NCBI GenBank assembly: GCA_030782805.1
Contig: JARJPL010000392.1
Location: 1-64,000, forward strand
From: Aschersonia sp. MBC 622
Lineage: Eukaryota; Ascomycota; Sordariomycetes; Hypocreales; Clavicipitaceae
DNA: 64,000 nucleotides
Direction of reading: 5' to 3'
Part shown: positions 34,866-45,800 of the stretch, piece after piece
Numbering within the stretch: the stretch's first letter is position 1
How the letters are laid out: each line of letters starts with the position of its first letter
Translations under genes and position numbers: made by a program
Notes under the pieces: model-generated
The model's input: only the letters and a program-made list of their open reading frames with translations
What the model was told of the DNA's origin: nothing
The model's database searches: none

Positions 34866-36945
34866 CTACATGACGTCAATGTTGAGGATTTTAATGTCTT
34901 CCTCGGGCTTCTCTTTAAAGGTGCGCGTATTCTCAATCTTTTGAATCACGTCAAAGCCTTGGGTGGCGCGACCAAATATTGTATGCTTGCCATCAAGCCA
35001 CGGCTGCAAGCACATGTTCGGTTAGCCAAACGTGGGGTTCCGCTGTATAGGCAATGAGGTTTTGAGAATAAACAGGAGCGGGAAAAAGAATCTGCAGGAT
35101 CATCCCGAGCGGGAGGGAGGTAGCTAGCGTGCCCACTTACCGTCTTTTCCGTGGTAATAAAAAACTGGCTGCCATTGGTGTTGGGCCCGGCATTAGCCAT
35201 GCTGACAGTGTACGGCTTGTCGTGCTTGAGACTGCTAAATTCATCCGCAAACTCACGTCCCCAGATGCTTTCGCCGCCCGTGCCGTCGCCGAGCGGGTCG
35301 CCGCACTGGATCATGAATTTGCGAATGACGCGATGAAAGATAGTATTGTTATAGTAGCCCTGTTTTGCGTGCGTGACAAAGTTCTCGACCGTTTTCGGTG
35401 CCGCATCGGGAAAGAGGCGTAGGTGGATGTCACCATAAGTGGTATGGAGCACCGCAGCACTCCCTGTCTCTGTTTTCTTAGCATTGACCTCCTTCTCGCG
35501 ACCGAGCATTGTAGGCCTTTCATTCTGCACATCGCGCGTCGATTTGGATATTTCTTGGTCATTTGTAAAGAGATAGAAGCGGACTTTGCCCGCCGCCGTG
35601 GCAACGAGCAGAGGGTCACGGGCTTCCGACTCCTGCAGCAGGGGGTTACTCGACGCACCCATCTCCACAGAGGTGACGCCCTTTTTCTGCGGCTGACCCT
35701 GGTAGATGGCCAAGTTGATGGCGCGTAGGTTGTCGTCCTTTCCATACGTCTTGACCACCTGATTCGTGTACGTGTTGAGGACTTTGATGCCCAACATGGA
35801 GCCATATATCAGAAAATTGCCTGATTCGTCAAAAATCACATTTGATCCCGCCCGCATGCTCTGCGACTCGACCTCTCGCTCCTGGGCTAACCGACGCCCG
35901 AACTCGACCTGATCCATTTTCTGGGACGCGCTCCCCGCTTGCTGCAAGTCTTGCATGGCTTGCAGTGACTCATCGTAAGTACGATGCAGCTTGGCGGAGG
36001 CAAAATCGAACAGGCGAATCTTGCGATCAGGAAGCGAGAATGCGGCAAAGCTTTTACCCTGCGGGGATATCGTGATGCATGTCGGAACAGACTTTGCCTT
36101 TTTAAAGTCGAAGAGGTTCGTCGAGCTCTTGTACTCGAAAACACCCTCGGGCTTTTCGTAGGTCCCGCTCGGTCGCCAGTACTCGATCATGCCACCTTCG
36201 TCGGCAGATACGACACAATCGTAGCTGTCATTAAATGCCATCAGATGGACAGGGTTTCGGTGCAACCCCTTTATGGTATGGATCGGCTCCTCCTTGTCCC
36301 CCCTACCATCGTACAGGTGTACGAGCGGCTTCCCCTCTTGGGACACGGCCAGTAGGGGAAACGAGGCACCCTTCTTGTGCACCCAGCACACGCTTTTCGG
36401 GGCGTAGCTCAGCGTGATCATGGACAGCAAATCAAACGTGATGACGTCAAAAATCTTTATGGTCTCATCCGCCCCAGCAGTAGCAAAGCTTCGTCCGTCC
36501 TGGCTGACCGCAACAGCCTTGATCTCGCCATGATGGGCGCGAAACTCTTTGACAAACTCGATTCCCTGTGCAATCTTCTTCCAAAATTTCACAACGCCGT
36601 CGGCGGACGAGGTAATGAGAAACTCTGTCAGCGGCGTCCACGTGACAAAGGAGACTTGCTCCTTGTGCATGAGGGACCGAGAATATCGCGCCGAGGCGGG
36701 CAGTGCCGCCACGTAGAGCTTTTCGTAGGGCAGGACGCGTCGCTTCTTCTTGGGCGCTTCGGCAGAGGGCAGCTGAGGGCCCATGTCGTCATCGGAGGAG
36801 TCTGCACAAGTGTATGTTAGTCTTTGACGGCCTCATTGGACAGCAGGCAGGTCCAGTGGGAGTATGGCGTACCAGAAGCGTCATCTTGGAAGTCGGCGTG
36901 GCTTCGCTTCTGGGCCGCGCTATCGTCCGGGGCGCCGTCTGCCAT
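34866..36945 (-). CDS. WD40-repeat peptidyl-prolyl isomerase (Cyp15/PPWD1 type)
   Basis: This encodes a nuclear, spliceosome-associated cyclophilin. Exons on the minus strand are 36945-36873, 36801-35141, 35003-34866, giving 623 residues. After an acidic and then Lys/Arg-rich (KKKRR) leader come WD40 repeats over about residues 60-420 (FATAGADETIKIFD, SADEGGMIEYW). The cyclophilin domain follows from about 470 to the end: FHRVIRKFMIQCGDP with the catalytic Arg, GTGGESIWG, NGSQFFIT and PWLDGKHTIFGRA. Order and length match the family. The second intron sits inside the cyclophilin domain, between EKT and PWLDG, and is phase 0. It ends KILNIDVM, a typical end. It is housekeeping and unrelated to the neighbouring metabolite genes. 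Confidence 0.93.
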
Positions 36946-37562
36946 GACTGCTGCTGTCGATAGTATTGGGTGGACGATGGCCTCGCAATTGGGCCGCTGA
37001 AATACGACGGCAAGTCAAAGGGCACTGTTGTTGCAGGTAAATTTGCGACAGCATTTGGGCCAAAGGCCTGGAAAGTTTTACTGGAGCAAACGGCCAGGCC
37101 TGGCCGCCTAAGGACTGAGGTACAAGATGTGGGGTGCTGCAGCTCTCCCAATTAAGGGCAAGGCACAACAGAGTGACAGCTACCCTGCGCCGGTCGGACA
37201 TGGCGATTTCAATCGATCTCAGGGTTCTTTTGGCGGATTAAATGCACGCTCATCTTTTGATTTAAATCTTAAGCCACTTTGCCATTTTTAGAAACAAAAA
37301 TGTCCGTGCAGTTGCCGTTGTAAAACAGTAAAATGCACGTCTGTATTCGGAGTCATGCCGGCCCCCGGACTTTTAGCACCAATATTTCGCCGCCTCCGCG
37401 AAATACTACTGGTAGTTACAAACCAGGCTGAACGGGCGCGATGCCATCAATTTCGAACCTTTTATCTTTTCCGCTTGCATCCGCTCCGTGTATTTCTTAC
37501 CAGCGTTCCGTAATAGACATTTGCTAGACACCGCCTTGCTTCATGCACAGACCGATACAACC
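36946..37562. promoter_or_regulatory. Divergent spacer between cyclophilin and AIG1-like genes
   Basis: This 617 bp gap is between outward-facing starts, so it contains both promoters. A TTTAAAT word near 37260 is the only TATA-like element noted. No gene. Confidence 0.4.
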
Positions 37563-38303
37563 ATGGCTCAGCATCCTCTCCAGAAAGCAGACTCGCCTAC
37601 CCGCGGCTTCTCCCTGCTGTGGCATCTTGTCGGCATCGCCTCGTTCACGTCCAGCTACAAGTTCTTACTCGATTGGAAGACGCCCGTGAGCGAGTCCTAC
37701 GGCTGGCACCTGCAATTCCTCACCATCATTGCACTGACGCTTTCGTTTGTGACCTTTGTCGTCGCGGCCGTGGCCGATGTGACGCGCAGCGCCACCCTCT
37801 TTGGCGTCAAGAACTCGCTGTCCATTGTGGCCACGCCGCTCAACGTCGTCGTCACGACCCTCTACTATGGCATCTCCGCCATTGACCCGGAGCTCGTGGT
37901 CCCTCCCGAGTTTAGGATCCCGCTCGCCGTGGATCTTGGATTCCACTTTGCTCCGAGCCTGCTTCTGGTGTTTGATTACCTGGTGCTCAGCCCACCATGG
38001 ACGGTTGGCGCGCCCGTGGTCATGGGCCTCAGCACCAGCATTGCTTTTGGCTACTGGTACTGGATTGAGCTCTGCTACAGCAAAAACGGCTGGTAAGTCT
38101 TGCAGCCGGCGACGGTGGTGCCCCTTACCTCGGCTAACTCGACCAGGTACACCTATCCCATCTTTGCTCTCCTCAACACTCCGCAGCGCGTTATTCTCTT
38201 TACATTTTCTGCTGTTCTGGTCACCGTGGCGTCATCGGCTCTCAAGATTGTCTACACCAAGCTTAACGAGCCGGCTGTAGCTGCAGCAAAAAAGACCAAT
38301 TAG
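37563..38303 (+). CDS. FAR-17a/AIG1-like integral membrane protein
   Basis: Exons are 37563-38092 and 38147-38303, giving 228 residues. Six hydrophobic helices span the protein (WHLVGIASFTSSYKF, TIIALTLSFVTFVVAAVADV, NVVVTTLYYGISAI, FHFAPSLLLVFDYLVL, GLSTSIAFGYWYW, VILFTFSAVLVTVASSAL). A conserved His (residue 128, in DLGFHFAP) and an N-terminal Thr region fit the AIG1/ADTRP family, whose animal members are intramembrane threonine hydrolases of fatty-acid esters of hydroxy fatty acids. The fungal role is not established. The Ser/Gly-poor C-terminus ends in Lys residues (AAAKKTN), compatible with ER retrieval. ATG 37563 has a caaccATGG context. An in-frame reading 25 codons longer exists upstream but looks like leader. 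Confidence 0.85.
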
Positions 38304-38460
38304 GATATTCTCCGTGCAAGTATTGAATATGTAAATTAGTCGCCAATAATGCACGGTACTTGTCTTGAAACATGTAGTAATAGTACCTGTCGCTGAGCTT
38401 AATATACAATCTGCGCCTAACAGCAAAGTCACAGATTTGATCGAATATCGCCAGTGTGTG

Positions 38461-39140
38461 ATATCTTTGCTACCAACGGACTGAGCAATTCCGGGAAGCG
38501 CATCGAGACTGGAAATCGCGGGAGTCACCGTGGTTGCTGACAATGATGCCGTCGAGTCCGTGATGGACTGCCAGCTTGGCATCTTCGACACTCAGAACGC
38601 CCTTTGACAACTATCGGCCCATCCCAGTACTTGCGCAGAATACGGATTTTCTCCCACGAACGCGTGACGCCGGGGACTACCTCGCTGCACCAGTACATAC
38701 CCGCCAGGACCTTGATCTCCTCGGGCGTTTGGCCGTCAGTCATCTCGGCGGATTTGCGTCGAAAGACTGGATCTTTGAAGCCAACCTCATCGCCAACACC
38801 GACGAGGAAGGGGATATTGGCTGTATCAAATTCACTCAATCTCCACGCCACGGTCCATCCGTCCAGCGTTTACAACTAGCGTCTGGAAGCTGTTCTTCTT
38901 AGCCCGGCTCAAAATGGAGGAGGTGATTTCCTCGTCAAGAGGCCAGTATAGCTAAAAGCACTCGTCGCTCTCGGGGCAGGCTTCGACGAGCTCTTCGATG
39001 CCCGTTGTCGAGGATGTGCTGAGCGTAAAGGGCACTCCTAGCTCTGCGCTTGCCTTGGCAGTGCCGATTTGTTTGTCGATGTGCACGTTGAGCGGAACAG
39101 GGACCACTGGACCTTGGTGATATTGGGTTAGTTTGGCCTG
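38461..39140 (-). pseudogene. Decayed FMN-dependent 2-hydroxyacid dehydrogenase
   Basis: Three frames together resemble the middle of an FMN-dependent L-lactate/2-hydroxyacid dehydrogenase or lactate monooxygenase. Pieces seen include ELGVPFTLSTSSTTGIEEL, LYWPLDEEITSSILSRAKK, FLVGVGDEVGFKDPVF, the Lys strand WDGPIVVKG, HHGLDGIIVSNHG and SSLDALPGIAQSVG. The frame is broken by a TAG at 38952-38954, a one-base insertion near 38868-38876, another near 38596-38607, and a small deletion near 38525-38535 that removes residues after NHG. The N-terminal about 120 residues and the C-terminal about 60 are missing. It therefore cannot make an enzyme. It sits between the AIG1-like gene and the ketoisovalerate reductase, about 100 bp from the reductase stop. 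I describe the breaks only and do not reconstruct it. Confidence 0.8.
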
Positions 39141-39240
39141 TCGCCATCACGACTCAGATCAAACACTTGAAAATCACTAATCGTATCGTCACGATTTCAG
39201 GTGAATTTATGATTGGTCAATTATCTAAAATTGTAGTCAA

Positions 39241-40641
39241 TTACAATAGCCTCCTCGCCAGTTCCTCCTTGTCCAAAACCACACATTCTTCAATCAACTC
39301 AATCAACCCTCGATGAATGCCCACATCCAGATCCAGATCCAAGTGCTCTGCAATGTCTACAATCCACCCATTCACGTCTCGTATCTCTGTTTTCCTCCCT
39401 GCTTCTGCGTCCTGAAGCATGGAGCTCCGATGCTCACGTATCTTTAGACCGAATGCGTACAGTTTTGCTTTCAAGATGGGCTGCGAGAACCGGACTGTCA
39501 GCTTCCTGCGAATGTTGGCAAAGTTTCTGCCGTAGTCGTCGCTACCCGGCACGAGCCTGTGCACCGTCTCGGCATACGACGTCATCATGTCGACATTCGC
39601 ATCGTGGTTGATGAGCGCCTGGATCACGGCGCTCGCTTGCCACAAGAGTTGGTCGAGTACGCGCGTCAGGGCGTCTTGCGAGTCGTAGCTTGCAAACAGC
39701 TGTCCGGTTTTGCACCGAAGCAGCGTCGTCAGCGGGTTGATTGCTGCATTCAAGACTAGCTTTTCCAGCTGAATGATCCATAGCTGGCCCGAAGAGACGT
39801 GCTTTGTATCGAGAAAGGGCGTGCTGCTAATGTACGTCGTGAAGAAGTCGTCGTCGTCGTCCAGACGACGCCGCCGCTTGTTTTGCCCATGTGCCGGCGC
39901 CGCCGCCGAACCCTTGAAGATGGGCCCGATGAACGCGTCGCTCGGAGATGTATGAATGCTATAAAAGAGTCCTGCCGCTGATATCCCGTGGTTCACTACG
40001 CACGCGGAGAAGCTGGGCGCATCCTCGGCTTGGTATCGGCTAGCCACGTACAGAGGACCGTATGGAGCCCACAGCTTGCTCACGCCATTCTGTGCAAAAA
40101 CAACAGAGCTGCATCGCCCCAAGTATCGACGTAGCCGTTCTGCTTCACCCAGCCCAGCATTGGCTTTGGTTGAAATGAAGACGTTGTGTAGCTTCTCTCC
40201 ATCAGCCACTTCCCTCACCGGTCCATACCGGGGCCTGCTCTCCGTCCACCATTCGACGTCGAACTGCTTATTCTTGGTAACCTTGCCGCCTCGATCCGCC
40301 AGAAGCACTCCCTCGCTCGTGACCCATTGTGACAAGAGCTCTTTACGATGCACAACCAATGTGATGGGTAGAGCATTGCGCTGTCTGGACATGTAGCTCG
40401 CATACAGCCTACCAACATTACCAGGCCCGACAATGTAGATGCGCTTGACGGGTTCCGATCCTGTAGTGATGGGAGCCTCGACAGCATATTTTCCGGGACC
40501 AATGTCACCTCTGTCGGCTCTGCCAGGCTTCAATGCAGTTGGAGAATCAAGGTTTGCGGGAGACCACGCAAAGAGTTTCGGGGGTGGTCTTGTATCAGCC
40601 AAAAGCGCCGACAACCAGCTTGGATGCTCCGGAGATGGCAT
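39241..40641 (-). CDS. kivr: 2-ketoisovalerate reductase (KIVR), depsipeptide precursor supply
   Basis: This NADPH-dependent enzyme reduces 2-ketoisovalerate to D-2-hydroxyisovalerate, the hydroxy-acid unit of beauvericin-type depsipeptides. It belongs to the ketopantoate reductase (PanE/ApbA) family. The single exon, read from ATG 40641, gives 466 residues. The Rossmann motif YIVGPGNVG lies at about 70-78, the catalytic-region Asn185 in VFAQNGV, and Lys294 with nearby Asn in EKLVLNAAINPLTTL. A charged RRRR-LDDDDD insert (about 257-265) is unusual. The frame stays open upstream to ATG 40797, adding 52 hydrophobic/Ser-rich residues; I prefer the inner start MPSPEHPSWL because family proteins begin there as I recall. 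It is divergent from the synthetase gene, and this pairing is the main evidence that it is KIVR rather than a pantothenate-pathway enzyme. Confidence 0.88.
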   Translation of the reverse strand: MPSPEHPSWLSALLADTRPPPKLFAWSPANLDSPTALKPGRADRGDIGPGKYAVEAPITTGSEPVKRIYIVGPGNVGRLYASYMSRQRNALPITLVVHRKELLSQWVTSEGVLLADRGGKVTKNKQFDVEWWTESRPRYGPVREVADGEKLHNVFISTKANAGLGEAERLRRYLGRCSSVVFAQNGVSKLWAPYGPLYVASRYQAEDAPSFSACVVNHGISAAGLFYSIHTSPSDAFIGPIFKGSAAAPAHGQNKRRRRLDDDDDFFTTYISSTPFLDTKHVSSGQLWIIQLEKLVLNAAINPLTTLLRCKTGQLFASYDSQDALTRVLDQLLWQASAVIQALINHDANVDMMTSYAETVHRLVPGSDDYGRNFANIRRKLTVRFSQPILKAKLYAFGLKIREHRSSMLQDAEAGRKTEIRDVNGWIVDIAEHLDLDLDVGIHRGLIELIEECVVLDKEELARRLL

Positions 40642-42518
40642 AGTGTTGTAAAATCCACAGAAAAGGTGAGCAAGACTGCGAGAGATGGATTGTTCCGAGG
40701 CGTGCCGACCATTAATCGAATGCTCTGTAAAGGCTCCGAGCAAAAGGAAACACATAGTTAAACAGCGAGATGTGAGAGAGTAGTCGAGCTGAGGCAAATC
40801 AATACATAAGGATCACCGGAATGACAAGATTGCTCCAGTTCGGCGACCACATGTGTTGATGCACTGGTCAACCGGGCTTCCTACAAGTCAGTGGGCCCTT
40901 TACACCACTGCAGCTACTATTAACATCCGCAAGTATGATTTCCTGACAATACAAACTGCGTAGATGACGATCGTTGGCTCAGACTGCAGCTTTGATGATC
41001 CAGCCGGCATGCTTGCTGCCTAGGTGCAGCCAGCCACCGTCATGCCCCAAATACATGTATTACAGCAAACGAGTTTATAATTCCAATCGAGTATATGGAA
41101 TAAACGATTGAGGCTTGGGAAGAAGCAGGTTATCAATTGACGGACTGCAGGGTTCTCCTGCTCAAGGCCCAGGTGTCGGCGTTTGTTTCCGTCCAGCTGG
41201 GACAAAAAAGCAGCAAACCAGTCTTTGCACGGTGATGGCCAGAATCACAATTCCTTATCATCGCCTATTCGTATCCAAAAGTAGTTATAGAGCACTATGT
41301 GCGAATTTGGATGGATATCGACTCGTGTAAATCTCCTGCGCTGGCCCCGTCATGGTGCAGCTCAAGCAATCTCTCAGCAGCTTTGAAGCGTCGAGGCTGC
41401 ATGCATCCATATCAGCTGAGTATTATGTCATCCAATCTTATCATTGCATATTTGTGCACAAACTTGTTCTAGGGAAAGTTGATAAACAGTGTGTATGCAC
41501 ACCTTGGTGCGTTCGTCCTGTACGCACCGCTAAACGTTGCCCAATGTTGCCTATACAGCTCCAAAATACAAGCCAGAACCGGACTGCTGTGTTGTAGACT
41601 ATCGCGAATCACACCATCTCGTCGGCAGCCGGATGCATCCCGATTCGATAAGCCACGCGTCAATATGATCAACGAACGCCTACACCCCCACCCACACCTG
41701 CAGGAGCTCGAGATATTGACAAGATGCAATGTAAGATCCACTCCCCCGAAAGAATGCTCGCATATTGGCGAGTTTGTGGCGAGTTTTCAGCTCTCTGAAT
41801 TGTAATTACTGCAGCGTTTCGAGCCTTGCCAACACAGGGAGCTTGATCAAGCCAAGTGGGCGCCTTGCATTCGAGACGACAGGTTGCTGCAAGAAGTGGC
41901 TTTGGCAGCACGCCATGCTATAATTAATGTCGCACATACTGCATCTCTAGTTCTCTGATGACGGCACATCTCATCCGATGTTTTTCTTTTTGATCTCTTA
42001 TCATCTAGTGAAATGCTACCAATGTCGCGGGCCGAGCCGACGAACCAAAGATGTCAGTGGCGGCTTAGCACGCCATGCCGAGCGCAACAGTAAAAACTGT
42101 GCCATGCAGGTTATTTACCGTCATAGATAAAATCTTCAGTTATTGGAGTGAAATTCTAGGAGAAGCAGATGGACTGATGCACATGCCAAAAAAAAATGAG
42201 GATGCATGTGAACATGTCGCAAGCATGTGGCTGGCTGCGGCTCTGCGTACCAAAAAAGACAGCAATGAGAACGAGCAGCTTTGCTGGGTGGGAGCAACTA
42301 CATGCCAGTTAGCAGAGATATTATGGAACAGCTTGATGAAATATAGCGACAATTTCACTCGCAGTAGTCGATTCAGTCGTGTAGTCGGAACTCTAGGCTT
42401 TGGCATGATGAAAGCCTTCCTGCTTGTTGCAAAAAGCAAATGCCTACCTATTACGAAAGGCAGCCATTGAGAAACACCTTTGTCACCCACGGTAGGATCA
42501 GTTTAATCGGGTCTTGGA

Positions 42519-42588
42519 CCGGATACAATGCAGGGGTCAAGTTACCTCGAGTTCTTTTTTGGCGAGGCCGAGTACCGATGGTATCCGG
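42519..42588. promoter_or_regulatory. Inverted repeat CCGGATAC / GTATCCGG
   Basis: Perfect 8-bp arms at 42519-42526 and 42581-42588 are separated by 54 bp. They lie about 300-365 bp before the synthetase ATG and about 55 bp before its TATA box. Everted CGG/CCG half sites are the kind bound by Zn2Cys6 dimers, but this spacing is wide, so two separate sites are as likely as one. Confidence 0.35.
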
Positions 42589-42642
42589 CCGAGAGCGCCT
42601 GTGTAGCAGCGTCTGGTTGAGATACGCATTACTCTGAATTAC

Positions 42643-42650
42643 GTATATAT
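42643..42650 (+). promoter_or_regulatory. TATA box of the synthetase gene
   Basis: TATATATA lies about 235 bp upstream of the NRPS start codon, implying a leader of roughly 200 nt. It is the best TATA match in the spacer on this strand. Confidence 0.5.
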
Positions 42651-42884
42651 AGAGTTTGAATCTCAGTTTTGGAAAGGGTTTGTAGCAATGGTCACTGACG
42701 CACACTACTCAAGTCACTATTTCTAGTCTATCATTGCCGACAGGCTCGTCTCCGACGACCGATACCTTTGGGCTACAATCTGTGAATTGAAGTTACACAT
42801 ATACTCGCAGACCAATTTTTTTCTCTTGGCTGCACACTTCTTACCTCGCAATTATCATCTTCAACTCTCTTCTACTACATTCCC

Positions 42885-45800
42885 ATGGAGCCGCTCAAAA
42901 ATGTCAATACTGGGCAGCCATGCTCAACTGTTCCGTTCCCAGGGTCTGACGAGACAGTTGAGCATCTGAATGGTCTATATGAGGAAATCAACCGCCGTTT
43001 TGGCTTGGACAGGGATGCCATCGAGACTATCCTCCCATGTACACCCTTCCAGTACGATGTGCTTGATTGCGCTGCCAATGATGCAAGACACGCCGTCGGT
43101 CATGCCACGTACGAAATATCGCAACATGTTCATGTCCAACGCTTAATCGCTGCTTGGAGAGAGACTGTGCGGCGCACTCCAGCCTTGCGCGCCTGCACCT
43201 TTACATCAACGACTGGGGAGTCGTTTCAGCTAGTACTGAGAGAGAGCTTTGTGCTTTCGCGCATATACTGGTCTTCTTCTTCTAGCTTACAGGCAGCTGT
43301 TTTGAAGGACGAGACGGCGGCGGCAGTTGCTGGGCCGCGTTGCAATCGACTTGTTCTTCTTGAGGACCCAGATACGAAGAAACAACTGCTGATTTGGGTA
43401 TTTCACCTTGCACTCGTGGACAGCACCGTCCAGGAACCCATTCTCCGGCGGGTTCTGGCGGCGTACAAGAGTGAAGACGACCAGCTATACAGCCTTCCGC
43501 TTACACCAGACTCTTCTGGAGGTTCCGACTCGGACTCTCCCAGCACGCTCAAGATGCCTCGGGCTTTTGACCAAGAGAAAGCGACGCAATTTTGGCAGCG
43601 CCAGTTGAGTGACCTCGATGCTTCCGTCTTTCCTGCTCTGTCTTCTCACCTGACTACGCCCAAGGCCGATGCCAGGATTGAGCACTACATATCATGGCCG
43701 GCCTCTGCTTCCCAGCACAGGTGGTCATCCACTACTGTGTGTCAAGCTGCTCTTGCGGTTCTCCTGTCTCGCTACAGTCACTCTTCCGAGGCGCTCTTTG
43801 GCGTCGTGACCGAGCAAGTGTGCATGTTTGAGGGACAGCGACTTCTTATTAACGGCTCGACCCGCTCAGTGGTGCCTTTTCGCGTACATTGCGCCCCGGA
43901 ACAGTCTATCACGGACCTCTTGAAAAGCATTGCTTCCGACAATCACGACATGCGCCAGTTTGCGCATGTCGGCCTCTGCAACATGAGCCGCATCGGAGAT
44001 GATCAGTCTGCCGCTTGCAGGTTTCAGACTGTGCTGAGCGTCACCAATCGCCGCTCCTCCGAAGACGCTGCCTCGGGCGGCGAGATTCTCCAGATTGTGG
44101 AAGAGTCAGAGGGCTTTGCGCCTTGTGCAAACCGTGCTCTTTTGCTGCGTTGCGAGACGAGCCGTCAAGGAGCGCTGTTGGTCGCAAGATACGACCAAGA
44201 CGTGATTGAGCCCCCTCAGATGGCTCGTTTTCTGAGGCAGCTGGGATGGCTGATGGAGCAGTTGCAGAGTGCGGCGGACGATGCTCTTTCCGTGAAGCAA
44301 CTAGACATTGTGACTCGCGAGGACCGCGCAGAGATTGACAGTTGGAATTCTGATGCCTTGGAGGTACAGGAAAGCCTGCTTCACAGTGCGTTTGTGAAAC
44401 GGGCCGCTGAGTTCCCTAGCGATCCTGCAGTACTCTCTTGGGATGGAGCATGGACTTATTCCGAACTGGATAATGTCTCTTCGCGACTGGCTGCTCACAT
44501 ACGATCTCTCGACTTGGGTTACGAGCAGTTGATTGTGCCCGTCTACTTTGAAAAGTCGAAATGGGTTGTTGCCTCGATATTGGCGGTGCTCAAGGCCGGT
44601 CACGCCTTTACACTTATCGACCCCAAAGATCCGCCAGCCCGGACAACTCGGATAGTCCAGCAGACATCCGCCAAGGTTGCCCTCACGTCCAAGCTCCATC
44701 AAGACACCGTGCAGGCCATCATTGGTCGCTGCATTGTGGTCGACGATGATTTCGTTCAGTCGCTAGCCTCAGCGAGTCAATACCAGGAAAAGTCCGAGTT
44801 CACAGCAAAGCCGCACAATCTAGCCTACGCCATCTTCACCTCGGGGAGTACAGGAGACCCCAAGGGCATCATGATTGAGCATCAAGCATTTGCTTCTTGT
44901 GTTGCCAAATTCGGCCCCGCGCTCATCCCTCATAATGCGCGTGCTCTTCAATTCGCATCTCACGGGTTCGGTGCCTGTCTGTTGGAGATTTTGCCTACTC
45001 TACTACGCGGTGGCTGCGTCTGCATTCCCTCTGACCATGACCGCATGCACAACATCCCCGACTTTATCAGGCGGCATCAAGTTAATTGGATGATGGCTAC
45101 ACCGTCGTATATGACGACGTTTAAGCCAGAAGATGTTCCGGGACTCCAGACTCTCATCCTGGTTGGAGAACAAATGTCGGCATCTGTCAACGCCACTTGG
45201 GCCTCTCGACTTGGACTCTTTGACGGCTATGGCCAAAGCGAAAGCTGCTCCATCTGTTTCGTTGGCAAGATTAGTCCAGTTTCCGAGGCAAACAACATTG
45301 GCCGAGCGGTAGGCGCACATTCTTGGATCGTGCACCCTGATGATCCTGATCGTTTGGCTCCCGTCGGTGCCGTTGGCGAGCTTTTGATAGAGAGTCCTGG
45401 GATCGCGCGCGGGTACATTGCCGCTCCAGCAACGGACAGAATTCCCTTTCTCGAGACAGCTCCCGCTTGGTATGCTCCGAGGCAGCCTCCAACTGGCGTC
45501 AAGTTTTATAGAACAGGCGATCTCGCGCGCTACGCAGCTGACGGTACAGTGGTGTGTCTTGGTCGTATAGACTCACAGGTCAAGATCCGAGGCCAGCGCG
45601 TGGAGATGGGCGCAGTGGAAACGCGTCTGCGACAACAGCTACCAAGCGACATGACCGTTGTGGCCGAAGCCGTCAAGCGCTCAGATTCATCTGGCAGCAC
45701 GGTCATAACGGCCTTTTTGATAGACTCATCGGAGACGAACAATGTCAGTGCCGCATCTGCTAAAGATGCACGAATTCTGGATCAAACGGCAACCCAAGAG

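Larger units (their letters stand above)
40642..42884. promoter_or_regulatory. 2.24 kb divergent spacer, KIVR / synthetase
   Basis: The two biosynthetic genes point away from each other, so their promoters and any shared regulator sites lie here. The right end has a TATA box (42643-42650) and an 8-bp inverted repeat (42519-42588). A 131-codon + strand frame (42075-42470) starts with ATG but has no recognised domain, and I do not call it as a gene. The spacer is long enough to have held a lost gene. Confidence 0.55.

Noticed and set aside
42075..42470. 131-codon ORF between KIVR and the synthetase
   Set aside because: It has an ATG start but no family features, sits within a promoter spacer, and its length is compatible with chance.
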